Below are positions 17,238-22,909 of a stretch of 50,930 nt of DNA, in pieces; positions within the stretch are counted from its first letter, which is position 1; every line of letters begins with the position of its first letter. The notes below the pieces were generated by a model, which did no database searches, was not told where the DNA came from, and worked only from the letters and a program-made list of their open reading frames with translations. Made by a program: the position numbers and the translations under genes. Source of the stretch: a virus; IMG/VR virus record IMGVR_UViG_3300022871_000025, positions 1 through 50,930 of that record; one strand, given 5' to 3'.

Positions 17238-17350
17238 GAACTATTTTCGATTATTCTCATTTTTCTTCACTTTTTGGTATATTTTATGCTATTCATCGTT
17301 TTTGCCAACATAAATCTCATCAAATTGAGCATAAGAATTAAAATAAAAAG

Positions 17351-17560
17351 TTAGATTATGCTGTTCTTGATTGCCTTTATCAATTTGTCTAGTCTGTCAT
17401 ATTCTTTTGCGGCGACAACTTGGTTTTTTCCTTCTCTAAATGCGACATCAAAATACTTTACTCGAGTATATTTATTATTATCTGCGGGTGATAATTTAAT
17501 ATCATTAATATCTACAGTGTGAAGAGTACCATTAATAGTTGCTACTGTTATCTTGTTCAT
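17351..17560 (-). CDS. Hypothetical 69-residue protein
   Basis: The ATG at 17560 is chosen because GGAAATAACT precedes it; a longer frame would need a TTG. The protein begins M-N-K-I-T-V-A-T-I-N-G-T and has alternating beta and helical character, with A-K-E-Y-D-R-L-D-K-L-I-K-A at the end. It overlaps the 82-residue gene by 29 bases. No family recognised. Confidence 0.5.
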   Translation of the reverse strand: MNKITVATINGTLHTVDINDIKLSPADNNKYTRVKYFDVAFREGKNQVVAAKEYDRLDKLIKAIKNSII

Positions 17561-17780
17561 AGTTATTTCCAATATTTATTGTTTCTTTCAAAAGTTTCTT
17601 GTCTGATAATATAATTGTTATTTCATCACCAACTTTATAGTTGTTTAAAATATCGTCCTCTTGACTAACATCAAGTTCGATTGTAAGAGAACGATTTGAG
17701 CCGTTTTCATCGATAACTATATATTTGTCGTTGCAGATAGTTTCTACGGACTGCACAATCCCTTTGATTTCTGTTTTCAT
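17532..17780 (-). CDS. Hypothetical 82-residue beta-rich protein
   Basis: Begins M-K-T-E-I-K-G-I-V-Q-S-V-E-T and alternates short strands with acidic turns (Y-K-V-G-D-E-I-T-I-I-L-S-D), compatible with a small OB-like or beta-barrel fold. ATGA overlap with the upstream zinc-finger gene shows coupling. Function unknown. Confidence 0.55.
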   Translation of the reverse strand: MKTEIKGIVQSVETICNDKYIVIDENGSNRSLTIELDVSQEDDILNNYKVGDEITIILSDKKLLKETINIGNNYEQDNSSNY

Positions 17781-17920
17781 CTTCTGTCTCCATCAAGCCA
17801 TTTTATGTATTTACTTTGTTGCTTACACATTCTAATATGTTCGACAAAGTTATAACTTGACGGAACTATCCTATTGCAATAACAACATTGTCTGTATTTT
17901 AGTTTCACATTTGTTTTCAT
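17777..17920 (-). CDS. 47-residue C2HC zinc-finger-like protein
   Basis: The short frame lies between two others with ATGA overlaps at both ends. It carries C-C-Y-C-N followed by V-E-H-I-R-M-C, that is C-x2-C-x12-H-x3-C, a plausible single zinc-binding finger. It could bind DNA, RNA or protein. The tight coupling supports a real gene. Confidence 0.6.
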   Translation of the reverse strand: MKTNVKLKYRQCCYCNRIVPSSYNFVEHIRMCKQQSKYIKWLDGDRR

Positions 17921-18123
17921 TCAATCCCTCTTTGTTTGTATTCGTGATAAAGAGCACCTGTTACACATAGTTCATCATTCAGGTGTTCACGGTCTTGTTT
18001 ATCAATTGGCAGTCCAAGATAGTTGTCCATACCAATCTTATTATTCAAATATCCCAGATGTAAACCTGATACGAAAATACGGTCTTTCAATTGTTCATCT
18101 GTCATGTCTGTAATTTTGCTCAT
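17917..18123 (-). CDS. Hypothetical 68-residue protein behind duplicated leader L2
   Basis: Begins M-S-K-I-T-D-M-T-D-E-Q-L-K-D-R and is helical and charged. GAAAGGAAA upstream is the ribosome binding site, inside an ~80-base leader that is repeated before the 47-residue gene at 18736-18879. The two proteins share only the first residues after the start, so the leader, not the gene, was duplicated. Function unknown. Confidence 0.55.
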   Translation of the reverse strand: MSKITDMTDEQLKDRIFVSGLHLGYLNNKIGMDNYLGLPIDKQDREHLNDELCVTGALYHEYKQRGIE

Positions 18124-18200
18124 TTCATTTTCCTTTCGTCATAGTCACGTTTTCCTGCACAAGAAACGCGGGGGGCTCTGGGTTAAGAGAAGAGCACCGT
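18124..18200 (-). repeat. Duplicated leader L2 (second copy at 18880-18960)
   Basis: Nearly identical to 18880-18960 over about 80 bases. In the RNA it can form GCTCT/AGAGC, then a C-rich tract (CCCCCCGCG), and ends at the ribosome binding site and ATGAGCAA. It precedes two unrelated small genes, so it is probably a shared 5' regulatory leader or translational control element. Confidence 0.7.
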
Positions 18201-18204
18201 TAAT

Positions 18205-18552
18205 TCAAATTCTCCAGTAATAATCAAGTTTTTCGTAGAACGATGCTGGGAACCTTACAAAATACATTCCAGCAACTTTCATGTTATTTTCTTTAAACTC
18301 TTCCGACGATGTTTTATAGCCTACTATCATACCATCAACCAGAACATATTCAATCATTCCTCGTTTAAGTAAATATTTTACAAGATTTACATCGTCATCA
18401 GGCTTCCCAATATATTTGCACCAATCAAACGGTGTATATGAATCCTTTTTCTTTGGAGTCTTTTGGCGACTTTTTCTTTTCCAAAGCTCAAGTTTAACAA
18501 TTCTTAATGTTAGCTTCTCAACTAATTCCTTCAATTCTTCAATCTCGTTCAT
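18205..18552 (-). CDS. Coiled-coil small protein, paralogue A2
   Basis: 115 residues from the ATG at 18552 (M-N-E-I-E-E-L), which follows GGAGTAAACG; the upstream ATG lies inside the terminator loop and is unlikely. The N-terminal ~30 residues form a leucine heptad coil, a basic linker follows, then a domain with Y-T-P-F-D-W-C and R-F-P-A-S-F-Y-E-K-L-D-Y at the end. It is paralogous to the protein at 19442-19837, with DNA identity clear at the 3' end. It is the first gene behind attenuator 2. Function unknown. Confidence 0.6.
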   Translation of the reverse strand: MNEIEELKELVEKLTLRIVKLELWKRKSRQKTPKKKDSYTPFDWCKYIGKPDDDVNLVKYLLKRGMIEYVLVDGMIVGYKTSSEEFKENNMKVAGMYFVRFPASFYEKLDYYWRI

Positions 18553-18564
18553 AACGTTTACTCC

Positions 18565-18673
18565 AAAAAAAAAGCCATACAGTCTTAGCACAATCTTTAC
18601 CTTTCGACAAAGACTCTCAAAACATGCTAAAACTGTACGGCTTCATTTAATTTGAATCATACTTGTTTTGAGA
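18565..18673 (-). promoter_or_regulatory. Attenuator leader 2: terminator, competing stem, leader peptide
   Basis: Between promoter P2 and the A2 gene the minus-strand RNA contains, in order: segment a (TCTCAAAACA, 18664-18673); the 5' terminator arm (18625-18643); segment a' (TGTTTTGAGA, 18615-18624), perfectly complementary to a over 10 bp; the 3' arm (18572-18590, 19 pairs with two G-U); nine Ts (18565-18573); and GGAG of the next gene. A nine-codon frame (M-K-P-Y-S-F-S-M-F, 18617-18646) covers the 5' arm and stops inside a'. The layout is that of a regulated intrinsic terminator. Stem a:a' and the terminator could also form a pseudoknot. Confidence 0.75.
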
Positions 18674-18694
18674 CAGTACTTTCATTTGAAAACA

Positions 18695-18723
18695 AGCATA
18701 TCAAAATCACTGAAAAAAGTCAA
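18695..18723 (-). promoter_or_regulatory. Sigma-70-type promoter P2 (63-base block shared with P1)
   Basis: Minus strand: TTGACT (18718-18723), 17-base spacer, TATGCT (18695-18700), with TGA extended -10 and an A/T-rich tract upstream like an UP element. Start expected near 18688. The block 18689-18751 is identical to 20416-20478, while flanking DNA differs, so it is a duplicated regulatory unit. Confidence 0.8.
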
Positions 18724-18735
18724 GCACTTTTTTAA

Positions 18736-18879
18736 TTATTTTTTTATTTTTGTTCCTTTGATTATATTTTTACGAACTTTTTCCTTAAAATCAGGGCACG
18801 GGGTCGGCAAATGTTTCCAGTAGTCGGCATTTTCGTAAGCTTGCCGGTCGGTTGTCCGATTCCGTGAACCCTTGCTCAT
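18736..18879 (-). CDS. Small 47-residue basic protein behind leader L1
   Basis: The ATG follows GAAAGGAAA inside leader L1. The sequence M-S-K-G-S-R-N-R-T-T-D-R-Q then A-Y-E-N-A-D-Y-W-K-H-L-P is basic with aromatic residues and ends I-K-G-T-K-I-K-K. The 3' end overlaps the A/T-rich upstream part of promoter P2. No family recognised. Confidence 0.5.
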   Translation of the reverse strand: MSKGSRNRTTDRQAYENADYWKHLPTPCPDFKEKVRKNIIKGTKIKK

Positions 18880-18960
18880 TTCATTTTCCTTTCGTCATAG
18901 TCATTTTTCCCTGCACCGAGAAACGCGGGGGGCTCTGGGTTAAGAGAAGAGCACCGTTAA
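18880..18960 (-). repeat. Duplicated leader L1
   Basis: First copy of the ~80-base leader described at 18124-18200, lying between the methyltransferase stop and the 47-residue gene. Conservation of the hairpin GCTCT/AGAGC, the C6 tract and the ribosome binding site, against a change of downstream gene, argues for a functional leader. Confidence 0.7.
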
Positions 18961-19449
18961 TTAAAGTATTATTAATCTGCCTTTTATAAGCTTTGCATTA
19001 ATTGCTGCATTAATACAAAAAGTATCATAGTTTGAATAGGACACCAAACAACTTGGAGCATTTGCACATCCACCTTGAGTTCCATCAACATGATAGAATT
19101 TCAATCTGCCCTTAAAAAAGAAAACTGCATCTGCTTTTTCCCAGATTTGAGCATGAAAACCTTTTGTTTCAGTTCTAGCAAATATCAATGCTATTCCTTT
19201 GCGATGTTCAGCAAGTTTTTCTATCCACTCAAATGTTTGTCTGCCGTAAGGAGGGTTTAACCAAACTCTGGTATTACTCCAATCTTTATTCAATCCATCA
19301 TCCTTGATTGTGTAATGTTTTGTCGCTGTCGACCATGGTCTGACAATCGGCGCACATGGATCCAAATCAAATGGTCCGATTGCTTCAATGATGTATGGAG
19401 GTGTAAGCCACTCATCTTTGTTTTCTGTGTTTGTGTTAAAATCATTCAT
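18961..19449 (-). CDS. Phage DNA N6-adenine methyltransferase (Dam type)
   Basis: 162 residues from the ATG at 19449 (M-N-D-F-N-T-N-T-E-N). It shows the phage Dam family pattern: D-E-W-L-T-P-P at residues 12-18, F-D-L-D-P-C-A at 27-33 (SAM-binding region), and the catalytic motif N-P-P-Y at 65-68 in V-W-L-N-P-P-Y-G. It should methylate adenine in phage DNA, either as protection from host restriction or as a regulatory mark. It overlaps paralogue A1 by 8 bases and is the last gene before leader L1. Length is normal for the family. Confidence 0.88.
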   Translation of the reverse strand: MNDFNTNTENKDEWLTPPYIIEAIGPFDLDPCAPIVRPWSTATKHYTIKDDGLNKDWSNTRVWLNPPYGRQTFEWIEKLAEHRKGIALIFARTETKGFHAQIWEKADAVFFFKGRLKFYHVDGTQGGCANAPSCLVSYSNYDTFCINAAINAKLIKGRLIIL

Positions 19450-19837
19450 AATCAAGTCCTTCGTAGAACGATGCGGGGAACCTTGCATAATACTTTCCGG
19501 CAATCATTATGTTATTTCCTTCAAATTCTTTCAACGTTGTTTTATAGCCAATACAGAGACAAGCTCTCATAATCTTTTCAATGATTCCTTGTTCAATCAA
19601 AAAATCCATAAGCTTATCTTCACTACTAGAATTGTTAATATGCAGACACCAGTCTTTAGGCGTGAACAAAACTTTCTTCTTGTGAGACCTGCTGTTATTC
19701 TTTTTCCAGCGTTCAAGTCTAACGAGTCTTATTTCTTTCAGATAATTCTCATGTTCTAATTCTTTGATTCTAGATTCTAACTTTGCCACACTTGTTTCCA
19801 TCGTGTCCAACCTCTTCATGTCATCAATTATACTCAT
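19442..19837 (-). CDS. Coiled-coil small protein, paralogue A1
   Basis: 131 residues. The N-terminal ~45 residues form a coil (K-L-E-S-R-I-K-E-L-E-H-E-N), then come a basic linker (R-S-H-K-K-K) and the conserved part F-T-P-K-D-W-C ... I-G-Y-K-T ... F-E-G-N-N-I-M-I-A-G-K-Y-Y-A-R-F-P-A-S-F-Y-E. The A2 paralogue at 18205-18552 shares these blocks. The paired arrangement with duplicated promoters suggests a regulatory or anti-host role in the middle of the cycle; no homologous family known to me. Confidence 0.6.
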   Translation of the reverse strand: MSIIDDMKRLDTMETSVAKLESRIKELEHENYLKEIRLVRLERWKKNNSRSHKKKVLFTPKDWCLHINNSSSEDKLMDFLIEQGIIEKIMRACLCIGYKTTLKEFEGNNIMIAGKYYARFPASFYEGLDYE

Positions 19838-19842
19838 AATTA

Positions 19843-20073
19843 TTACTCCTTGTGTTTATATTCTAAGTCATTGGCCATGCATAACTGCCTTGCGAAATAC
19901 ACCTCTTCACCACACTTCTCGATAAGATTGTTTTCGATGATTTCTTTTGAATACTTATCCCTCTGTTTTTTGTACTTAGCTTCATAAGTATTTGGATATC
20001 TATTTCTAGCATTTTGACAATTCAAAATAATTCTCAAAAACCTTTTGTCCATTTTTTCTTCTACACTTGTCAT
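19843..20073 (-). CDS. Hypothetical 76-residue basic protein
   Basis: Begins M-T-S-V-E-E-K-M-D-K-R and is rich in Lys, Arg, Asn and Tyr (Y-E-A-K-Y-K-K-Q-R-D-K-Y-S-K). Its ATG overlaps the preceding gene by 4 bases. Probably helical; function unknown. Confidence 0.5.
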   Translation of the reverse strand: MTSVEEKMDKRFLRIILNCQNARNRYPNTYEAKYKKQRDKYSKEIIENNLIEKCGEEVYFARQLCMANDLEYKHKE

Positions 20074-20291
20074 TCTTTTGCGACTTTCTTTTTAAAGTAA
20101 TTTTCAATTTCCACATTAAGTTCTTTTACGCTTGATGAACATGTTGTTCTTTTTATTTTTTGCCATTCTTGTGAAGTCAAATTCATACTCTCGATTAATT
20201 CTTCTAAAGGAACTCCTTTCGTTGCCATAGCGTAACCATAAAGCTGATTGTCTGCAAGATTTCTCATGTATACTGTTTGAGGTACCGTCAT
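20070..20291 (-). CDS. 73-residue protein, possible small HTH regulator
   Basis: First gene behind attenuator 1, with GGAG eight bases before the ATG. Residues ~25-48 (G-V-P-L-E-E-L-I-E-S-M-N-L-T-S-Q-E-W) have the length and spacing of a helix-turn-helix, followed by a Lys-rich C-terminal helix. Role as a DNA-binding regulator is possible but unproven. Confidence 0.5.
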   Translation of the reverse strand: MTVPQTVYMRNLADNQLYGYAMATKGVPLEELIESMNLTSQEWQKIKRTTCSSSVKELNVEIENYFKKKVAKE

Positions 20292-20302
20292 TTTGTTACT
20301 CC

Positions 20303-20401
20303 AAAAAAAAACCTCCAGAAAACGATGTCAACCAGAAATCTCTTTCCAGCTCTCACATAACATCATTTTCTGAAGGCTTCATTAATTATCAAGAATGTGA
20401 G
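20303..20401 (-). promoter_or_regulatory. Attenuator leader 1: terminator, competing stem, leader peptide
   Basis: Same order as attenuator 2 with different sequence: segment a (CTCACAT, 20395-20401); 5' terminator arm (20360-20376); segment a' (ATGTGAG, 20352-20358); 3' arm (20312-20328, 17 pairs with two G-U); nine Ts (20303-20311); then GGAG of the 73-residue gene. A nine-codon frame (M-K-P-S-E-N-D-V-M, 20353-20382) covers the 5' arm and stops inside a'. Both stems are kept while the bases differ from attenuator 2, which is strong comparative support for function. Confidence 0.75.
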
Positions 20402-20421
20402 TTCTCGCTTAATTTAAAACA

Positions 20422-20450
20422 AGCATATCAAAATCACTGAAAAAAGTCAA
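20422..20450 (-). promoter_or_regulatory. Sigma-70-type promoter P1
   Basis: Minus strand TTGACT (20445-20450), 17-base spacer, TATGCT (20422-20427), with extended -10 TGA and an A/T-rich upstream tract. It is part of a 63-base block (20416-20478) identical to P2. It should start the minus-strand transcript of the first cassette near 20415. Confidence 0.8.
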
Positions 20451-20525
20451 GCACTTTTTTAATTATTTTTTTATTTTTTTTATTCTTCAATTCTCTACTA
20501 AAAATTTTTCTACGTTTTGGTTTGG

Positions 20526-20583
20526 ATTGTGTAAGCCTTAAATAAAAAAGCGTAGCGGTCACTTTTTATTTATGTCTCACAAT
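20526..20583. promoter_or_regulatory. Nested inverted repeat in the inter-arm region
   Basis: Outer arms ATTGTG/CACAAT (20526-20531 and 20578-20583) and inner arms AAATAAAAA/TTTTTATTT (20540-20548 and 20563-20571) are symmetric. It lies upstream of P1 and could be an operator or structured origin element. Confidence 0.45.
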
Positions 20584-20632
20584 ACAAAACTATTCCCACA
20601 CATTTATATCTCTCCTTAGAGAGGGGGTGTGC

Positions 20633-20814
20633 GTGTGGCGCCATACCGTCGCTATAATCCATTAACTACAAACACTTTGCAAACCCCCCAAAAACGTCTT
20701 TTTTCTCTATATTTCCACTTTTACACTTTATTTATTTACTCCATAAAACGCCTCCCACACAACTAGTGATTTCTCGTTGTTCCCACACACTACGAAAAAA
20801 GGGTGTGGCGCCAT
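20633..20814. repeat. Two GTGTGGCGCCAT sites with upstream CCCACAC half-sites
   Basis: The 12-base word occurs at 20633-20644 and 20803-20814. Each is preceded by CCCACAC (20595 and 20782 areas), so CCACAC/GTGTGG can pair. GGCGCC is itself a palindrome. These look like protein-binding sites near the replication/control region. Confidence 0.5.
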
Positions 20815-20986
20815 GAGTATCGACAATTCGGTAATTGTTAAGTTTTTGTAAATCTACCCTTTTGTCTTCACTCATAACCGCCCATTTTCACTGCCAAATT
20901 TTAGACCGATTTAACCCCAATATCAACTTTCTGAATATCTGATTCTTAACCTTTTTCTTGTAGATTCTTATCATTATTTTATCCAT

Positions 20987-21002
20987 TGGCACGATTCTTG
21001 CT
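20987..21002 (+). promoter_or_regulatory. Perfect-consensus sigma-54 promoter site
   Basis: TGGCACGATTCTTGCT matches the sigma-54 -24/-12 consensus (TGGCACG-N4-TTGCW) at every defined base with correct spacing. Transcription would start near 21014 on the plus strand. The first clear gene is ~810 bases downstream, so the product may be a leader, a primer RNA across the iterons, or a regulatory RNA. A chance match cannot be excluded. Confidence 0.6.
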
Positions 21003-21081
21003 AGGGGCACTTTTGGGCAAAACTCAAGACTGGACACAGAGGTATTCAATATATGTATAAACGTAAATATAGGGTAGGGGG

Positions 21082-21148
21082 TGGATAAAAGATTTTGGCT
21101 TTATATATCTATGGATTGGATAAAAGATTTTGGCTTTATATATCTATG
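21082..21148. repeat. Two 32-base direct repeats, 35-base period
   Basis: Exact copies at 21082-21113 and 21117-21148, A/T-rich with TTTATATATC, resembling an unwinding-element repeat. They lie between the sigma-54 site and the iterons. Confidence 0.75.
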
Positions 21149-21331
21149 AATTTGGTGTGTTGGTGTGCTAGTGGGTGGGCCACCCGACTGGCTATTAGTT
21201 GTATGTGCCTTGTGTGCAGTGCCTTGGCTGTTTAGTGTGCCTTGTATTGTCGCGCTATTGTCACGCCTGGGTAGTCAAGAGGTGCATAATAACCAAATAA
21301 TGATGTATCAATGCATGATCCCTTTCCCTAA

Positions 21332-21364
21332 ACACGTACGCTTTTGATTTGGCCACACGTACGC
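21332..21364. repeat. Direct repeat ACACGTACGC, 23-base period
   Basis: Two exact copies at 21332-21341 and 21355-21364 in the inter-arm region; the spacing is close to two helical turns. Possibly binding sites for an initiator or regulator. Confidence 0.5.
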
Positions 21365-21410
21365 ATAGAAACACAGGGCTAAATGGTTGTTTTAATCTAC
21401 CACACTAGAG

Positions 21411-21510
21411 TTATTAACAGGTTATTAACAGGTTATTAACAGGGGCTAAGTTGTTGTATGTCAAAGGATTATAAGATATTAAGCAAAAGTTATTAACAGG
21501 TTATTAACAG
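21411..21510. repeat. TTATTAACAGG iterons, probable replication origin
   Basis: Three exact adjacent copies at 21411-21443 and two more at 21490-21510 (the last with one mismatch), an 11-base period equal to one helical turn. The core TTATTAACA differs by one base from the DnaA box TTATNCACA. This region between the divergent arms is the most likely origin or initiator-binding site. The 1.5-kb stretch 20292-21824 has no supported gene; a 60-codon GTG frame at 21165 lacks a ribosome binding site. Confidence 0.65.
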
Positions 21511-21598
21511 CCCGTAGAGTATTGTCAACCCATTTAAAACACTGGTTTACAATAGGATAGTAGCAACATAATCACATAACGACAAGATAATGATACTT

Positions 21599-21680
21599 TA
21601 TCAGATATGACATTCTCAATTATCAGAAATGACAAGGATACGGCAAACATTTGGTAACATTGCGAAACATATCAGATTAT
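21599..21680 (+). promoter_or_regulatory. TATCAGAWATGACA repeats, candidate enhancer (UAS)
   Basis: TATCAGATATGACA (21599-21612) and TATCAGAAATGACA (21621-21634) are 22 bases apart, so on the same DNA face. A third partial copy TATCAGATTAT is at 21670, and TGATA/TATCA forms a small dyad at 21592-21603. They lie about 80-160 bases upstream of the sigma-54 site at 21757, the normal place for an AAA+ enhancer-binding protein. Confidence 0.55.
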
Positions 21681-21756
21681 TATGCTTTTGTAAAGAGCTT
21701 GATATAAACGACTTAATAAATAAATAAAAATAGTTTGGGTGTTTTGGGATAGTTGG

Positions 21757-21772
21757 CATGCACATTGCTACT
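21757..21772 (+). promoter_or_regulatory. Sigma-54-like early promoter
   Basis: TGGCATGCACATTGCT keeps both invariant dinucleotides (GG at -24, GC at -12) at the correct 10-base spacing and matches all but two consensus positions. Start expected near 21784, about 41 bases before the first early gene at 21825. No sigma-54 activator gene was recognised in the phage, so a host activator is implied. Confidence 0.65.
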
Positions 21773-21824
21773 ATCTACACAGCAACGGCAATAGAGACCG
21801 AAGCACAACAGAAAAGGTTACAAC

Positions 21825-22082
21825 ATGAAAACTAAATTTATTAGTCACAAGGTAATAAAAGATGCTTTAAACGTTTGCGGCGGCATGTATTGTCTGAATG
21901 CACCGCACGCCCGCGGATACGGTTTCAATTATAATGCAAAGAATACAGAGGTTTATGATGGCATGTTTATCAATAATAACGTATGGGATGATGAGCAACG
22001 AGATTGTTACGATGGCTACATTGACTTCAAAACGAAAACATTGACTGACAACAAATCAAAAGAAATCATTAAAATAGCTTAA
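21825..22082 (+). CDS. First early gene, hypothetical 85-residue protein
   Basis: Begins M-K-T-K-F-I-S-H-K-V-I-K-D-A. The middle has aromatic and Asn-rich turns (G-Y-G-F-N-Y-N-A-K-N). AAAAGG precedes the ATG. Being first behind the early promoter suggests a host-takeover or anti-defence role, but no motif supports a specific function. Confidence 0.55.
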   Translation: MKTKFISHKVIKDALNVCGGMYCLNAPHARGYGFNYNAKNTEVYDGMFINNNVWDDEQRDCYDGYIDFKTKTLTDNKSKEIIKIA

Positions 22083-22148
22083 CAACTCAATTCAGGTCAT
22101 TAACTTAGTGGCCTGAGTCGAATTATTAACAACAATGGAGACGAGACG

Positions 22149-22286
22149 ATGAACATTAAAGTACGCATAAGACAGGAAATTGAGATAGCGGAATACAAAA
22201 TCACTACAGGTCACTTTAATAACTATGATCTTAGAGATGACATAGCAATGATGAAAGCAAACTTGAAGAGATTGGAAACAGAATGA
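22149..22286 (+). CDS. Small 45-residue helical protein
   Basis: Begins M-N-I-K-V-R-I-R-Q-E-I-E-I-A-E; charged and helical. GGAGACGAGACG precedes the ATG and the stop overlaps the next gene (ATGA). Unknown function. Confidence 0.5.
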   Translation: MNIKVRIRQEIEIAEYKITTGHFNNYDLRDDIAMMKANLKRLETE

Positions 22287-22405
22287 ACTTTAAACAAACA
22301 GAACAAGTTAAGAATGAAGTCACCGAATTAGTTAAAGGCAAGTCATTAGACGAAGCCTCAAAAGCAGTCTCAAATGCTAGCATATGGCCTGAGTCGAATT
22401 ATTAA
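22283..22405 (+). CDS. Small 40-residue protein ending in a repeated sequence
   Basis: Overlaps the preceding gene as ATGA; sequence M-N-F-K-Q-T-E-Q-V-K-N-E, ending W-P-E-S-N-Y. The last seven codons, stop included, lie in the 23-base direct repeat. Unknown function. Confidence 0.45.
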   Translation: MNFKQTEQVKNEVTELVKGKSLDEASKAVSNASIWPESNY

Positions 22406-22425
22406 CACAAAAAGAAAGCAAGACA

Positions 22426-22608
22426 ATGATACACTATCCACCAGTCAACGGTTATCATAGACCAGTTACAAGAGATGATTTTGAGTTTTTGTGTGGTATG
22501 CTGAAAATTAATCCAAACATAGCACTTGAAAATATAAATGTAGTAGACGGTTTAAGACATAAAAACGGGTGGGACGCACTAGAGCAGATTTTAGAAAATG
22601 AATTTTAA
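22426..22608 (+). CDS. Hypothetical 60-residue protein
   Basis: Begins M-I-H-Y-P-P-V-N-G-Y-H-R-P-V-T and ends helical (W-D-A-L-E-Q-I-L-E-N-E-F). GCAAGACA precedes the ATG. No family recognised. Confidence 0.5.
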   Translation: MIHYPPVNGYHRPVTRDDFEFLCGMLKINPNIALENINVVDGLRHKNGWDALEQILENEF

Positions 22609-22640
22609 ACAACAACAACAAACAGAAAAGGCGGCGCAAA

Positions 22641-22907
22641 ATGAAATGGATATTTGAAAAAGAAACAATGACAATAAGAACGGTACCTGAGAACTATTGG
22701 ATTGCGTCACTTAACAGCTGGGACAATGCTTTAAACCATGAGGAAAACGGAGAAATAGCAGCGGCAGCACCTGAACTATTGGAAGCTATAAAAGGGCTTG
22801 CAAAATCTGCTCTTATACTTGCAGAAGACAAAGACCTTGACGCCGGCGCTCCTCTTTATGCGTGGGTCGAAGATGCTTATAATATAATAAACAAATTGGA
22901 GAAATAA
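22641..22907 (+). CDS. 88-residue early phage protein with I-A-A-A-A-P-E-L-L motif
   Basis: Residues ~38-52 (E-I-A-A-A-A-P-E-L-L-E-A-I-K) match a motif often seen in small phage proteins of unknown role (usually N-A-x-L-I-A-A-A-P-E-L-L-E-A-L), followed by a helical C-terminus. It is a recognisable but functionally undefined family. The gap to the next gene is two bases. Confidence 0.65.
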   Translation: MKWIFEKETMTIRTVPENYWIASLNSWDNALNHEENGEIAAAAPELLEAIKGLAKSALILAEDKDLDAGAPLYAWVEDAYNIINKLEK

Positions 22908-22909
22908 AA

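Larger units (their letters stand above)
22109..22407 (+). repeat. Exact 23-base direct repeat pair
   Basis: Copies at 22109-22131 and 22385-22407 begin TGGCCTGAGTCG and end TTATTAACA. The first is non-coding, the second encodes the last residues and stop of the 40-residue gene. Both end with the iteron core, so a shared binding site or past duplication is likely. Confidence 0.65.

Noticed and set aside
21165-21347. 60-residue hydrophobic plus-strand frame in the inter-arm region
   Set aside because: GTG start, no ribosome binding site, lies among repeats and has a G/T-biased composition; most likely chance.
20292-21824. tRNA or structured RNA gene in the inter-arm region
   Set aside because: No cloverleaf arms or CCA end could be recognised; only short hairpins and repeats.
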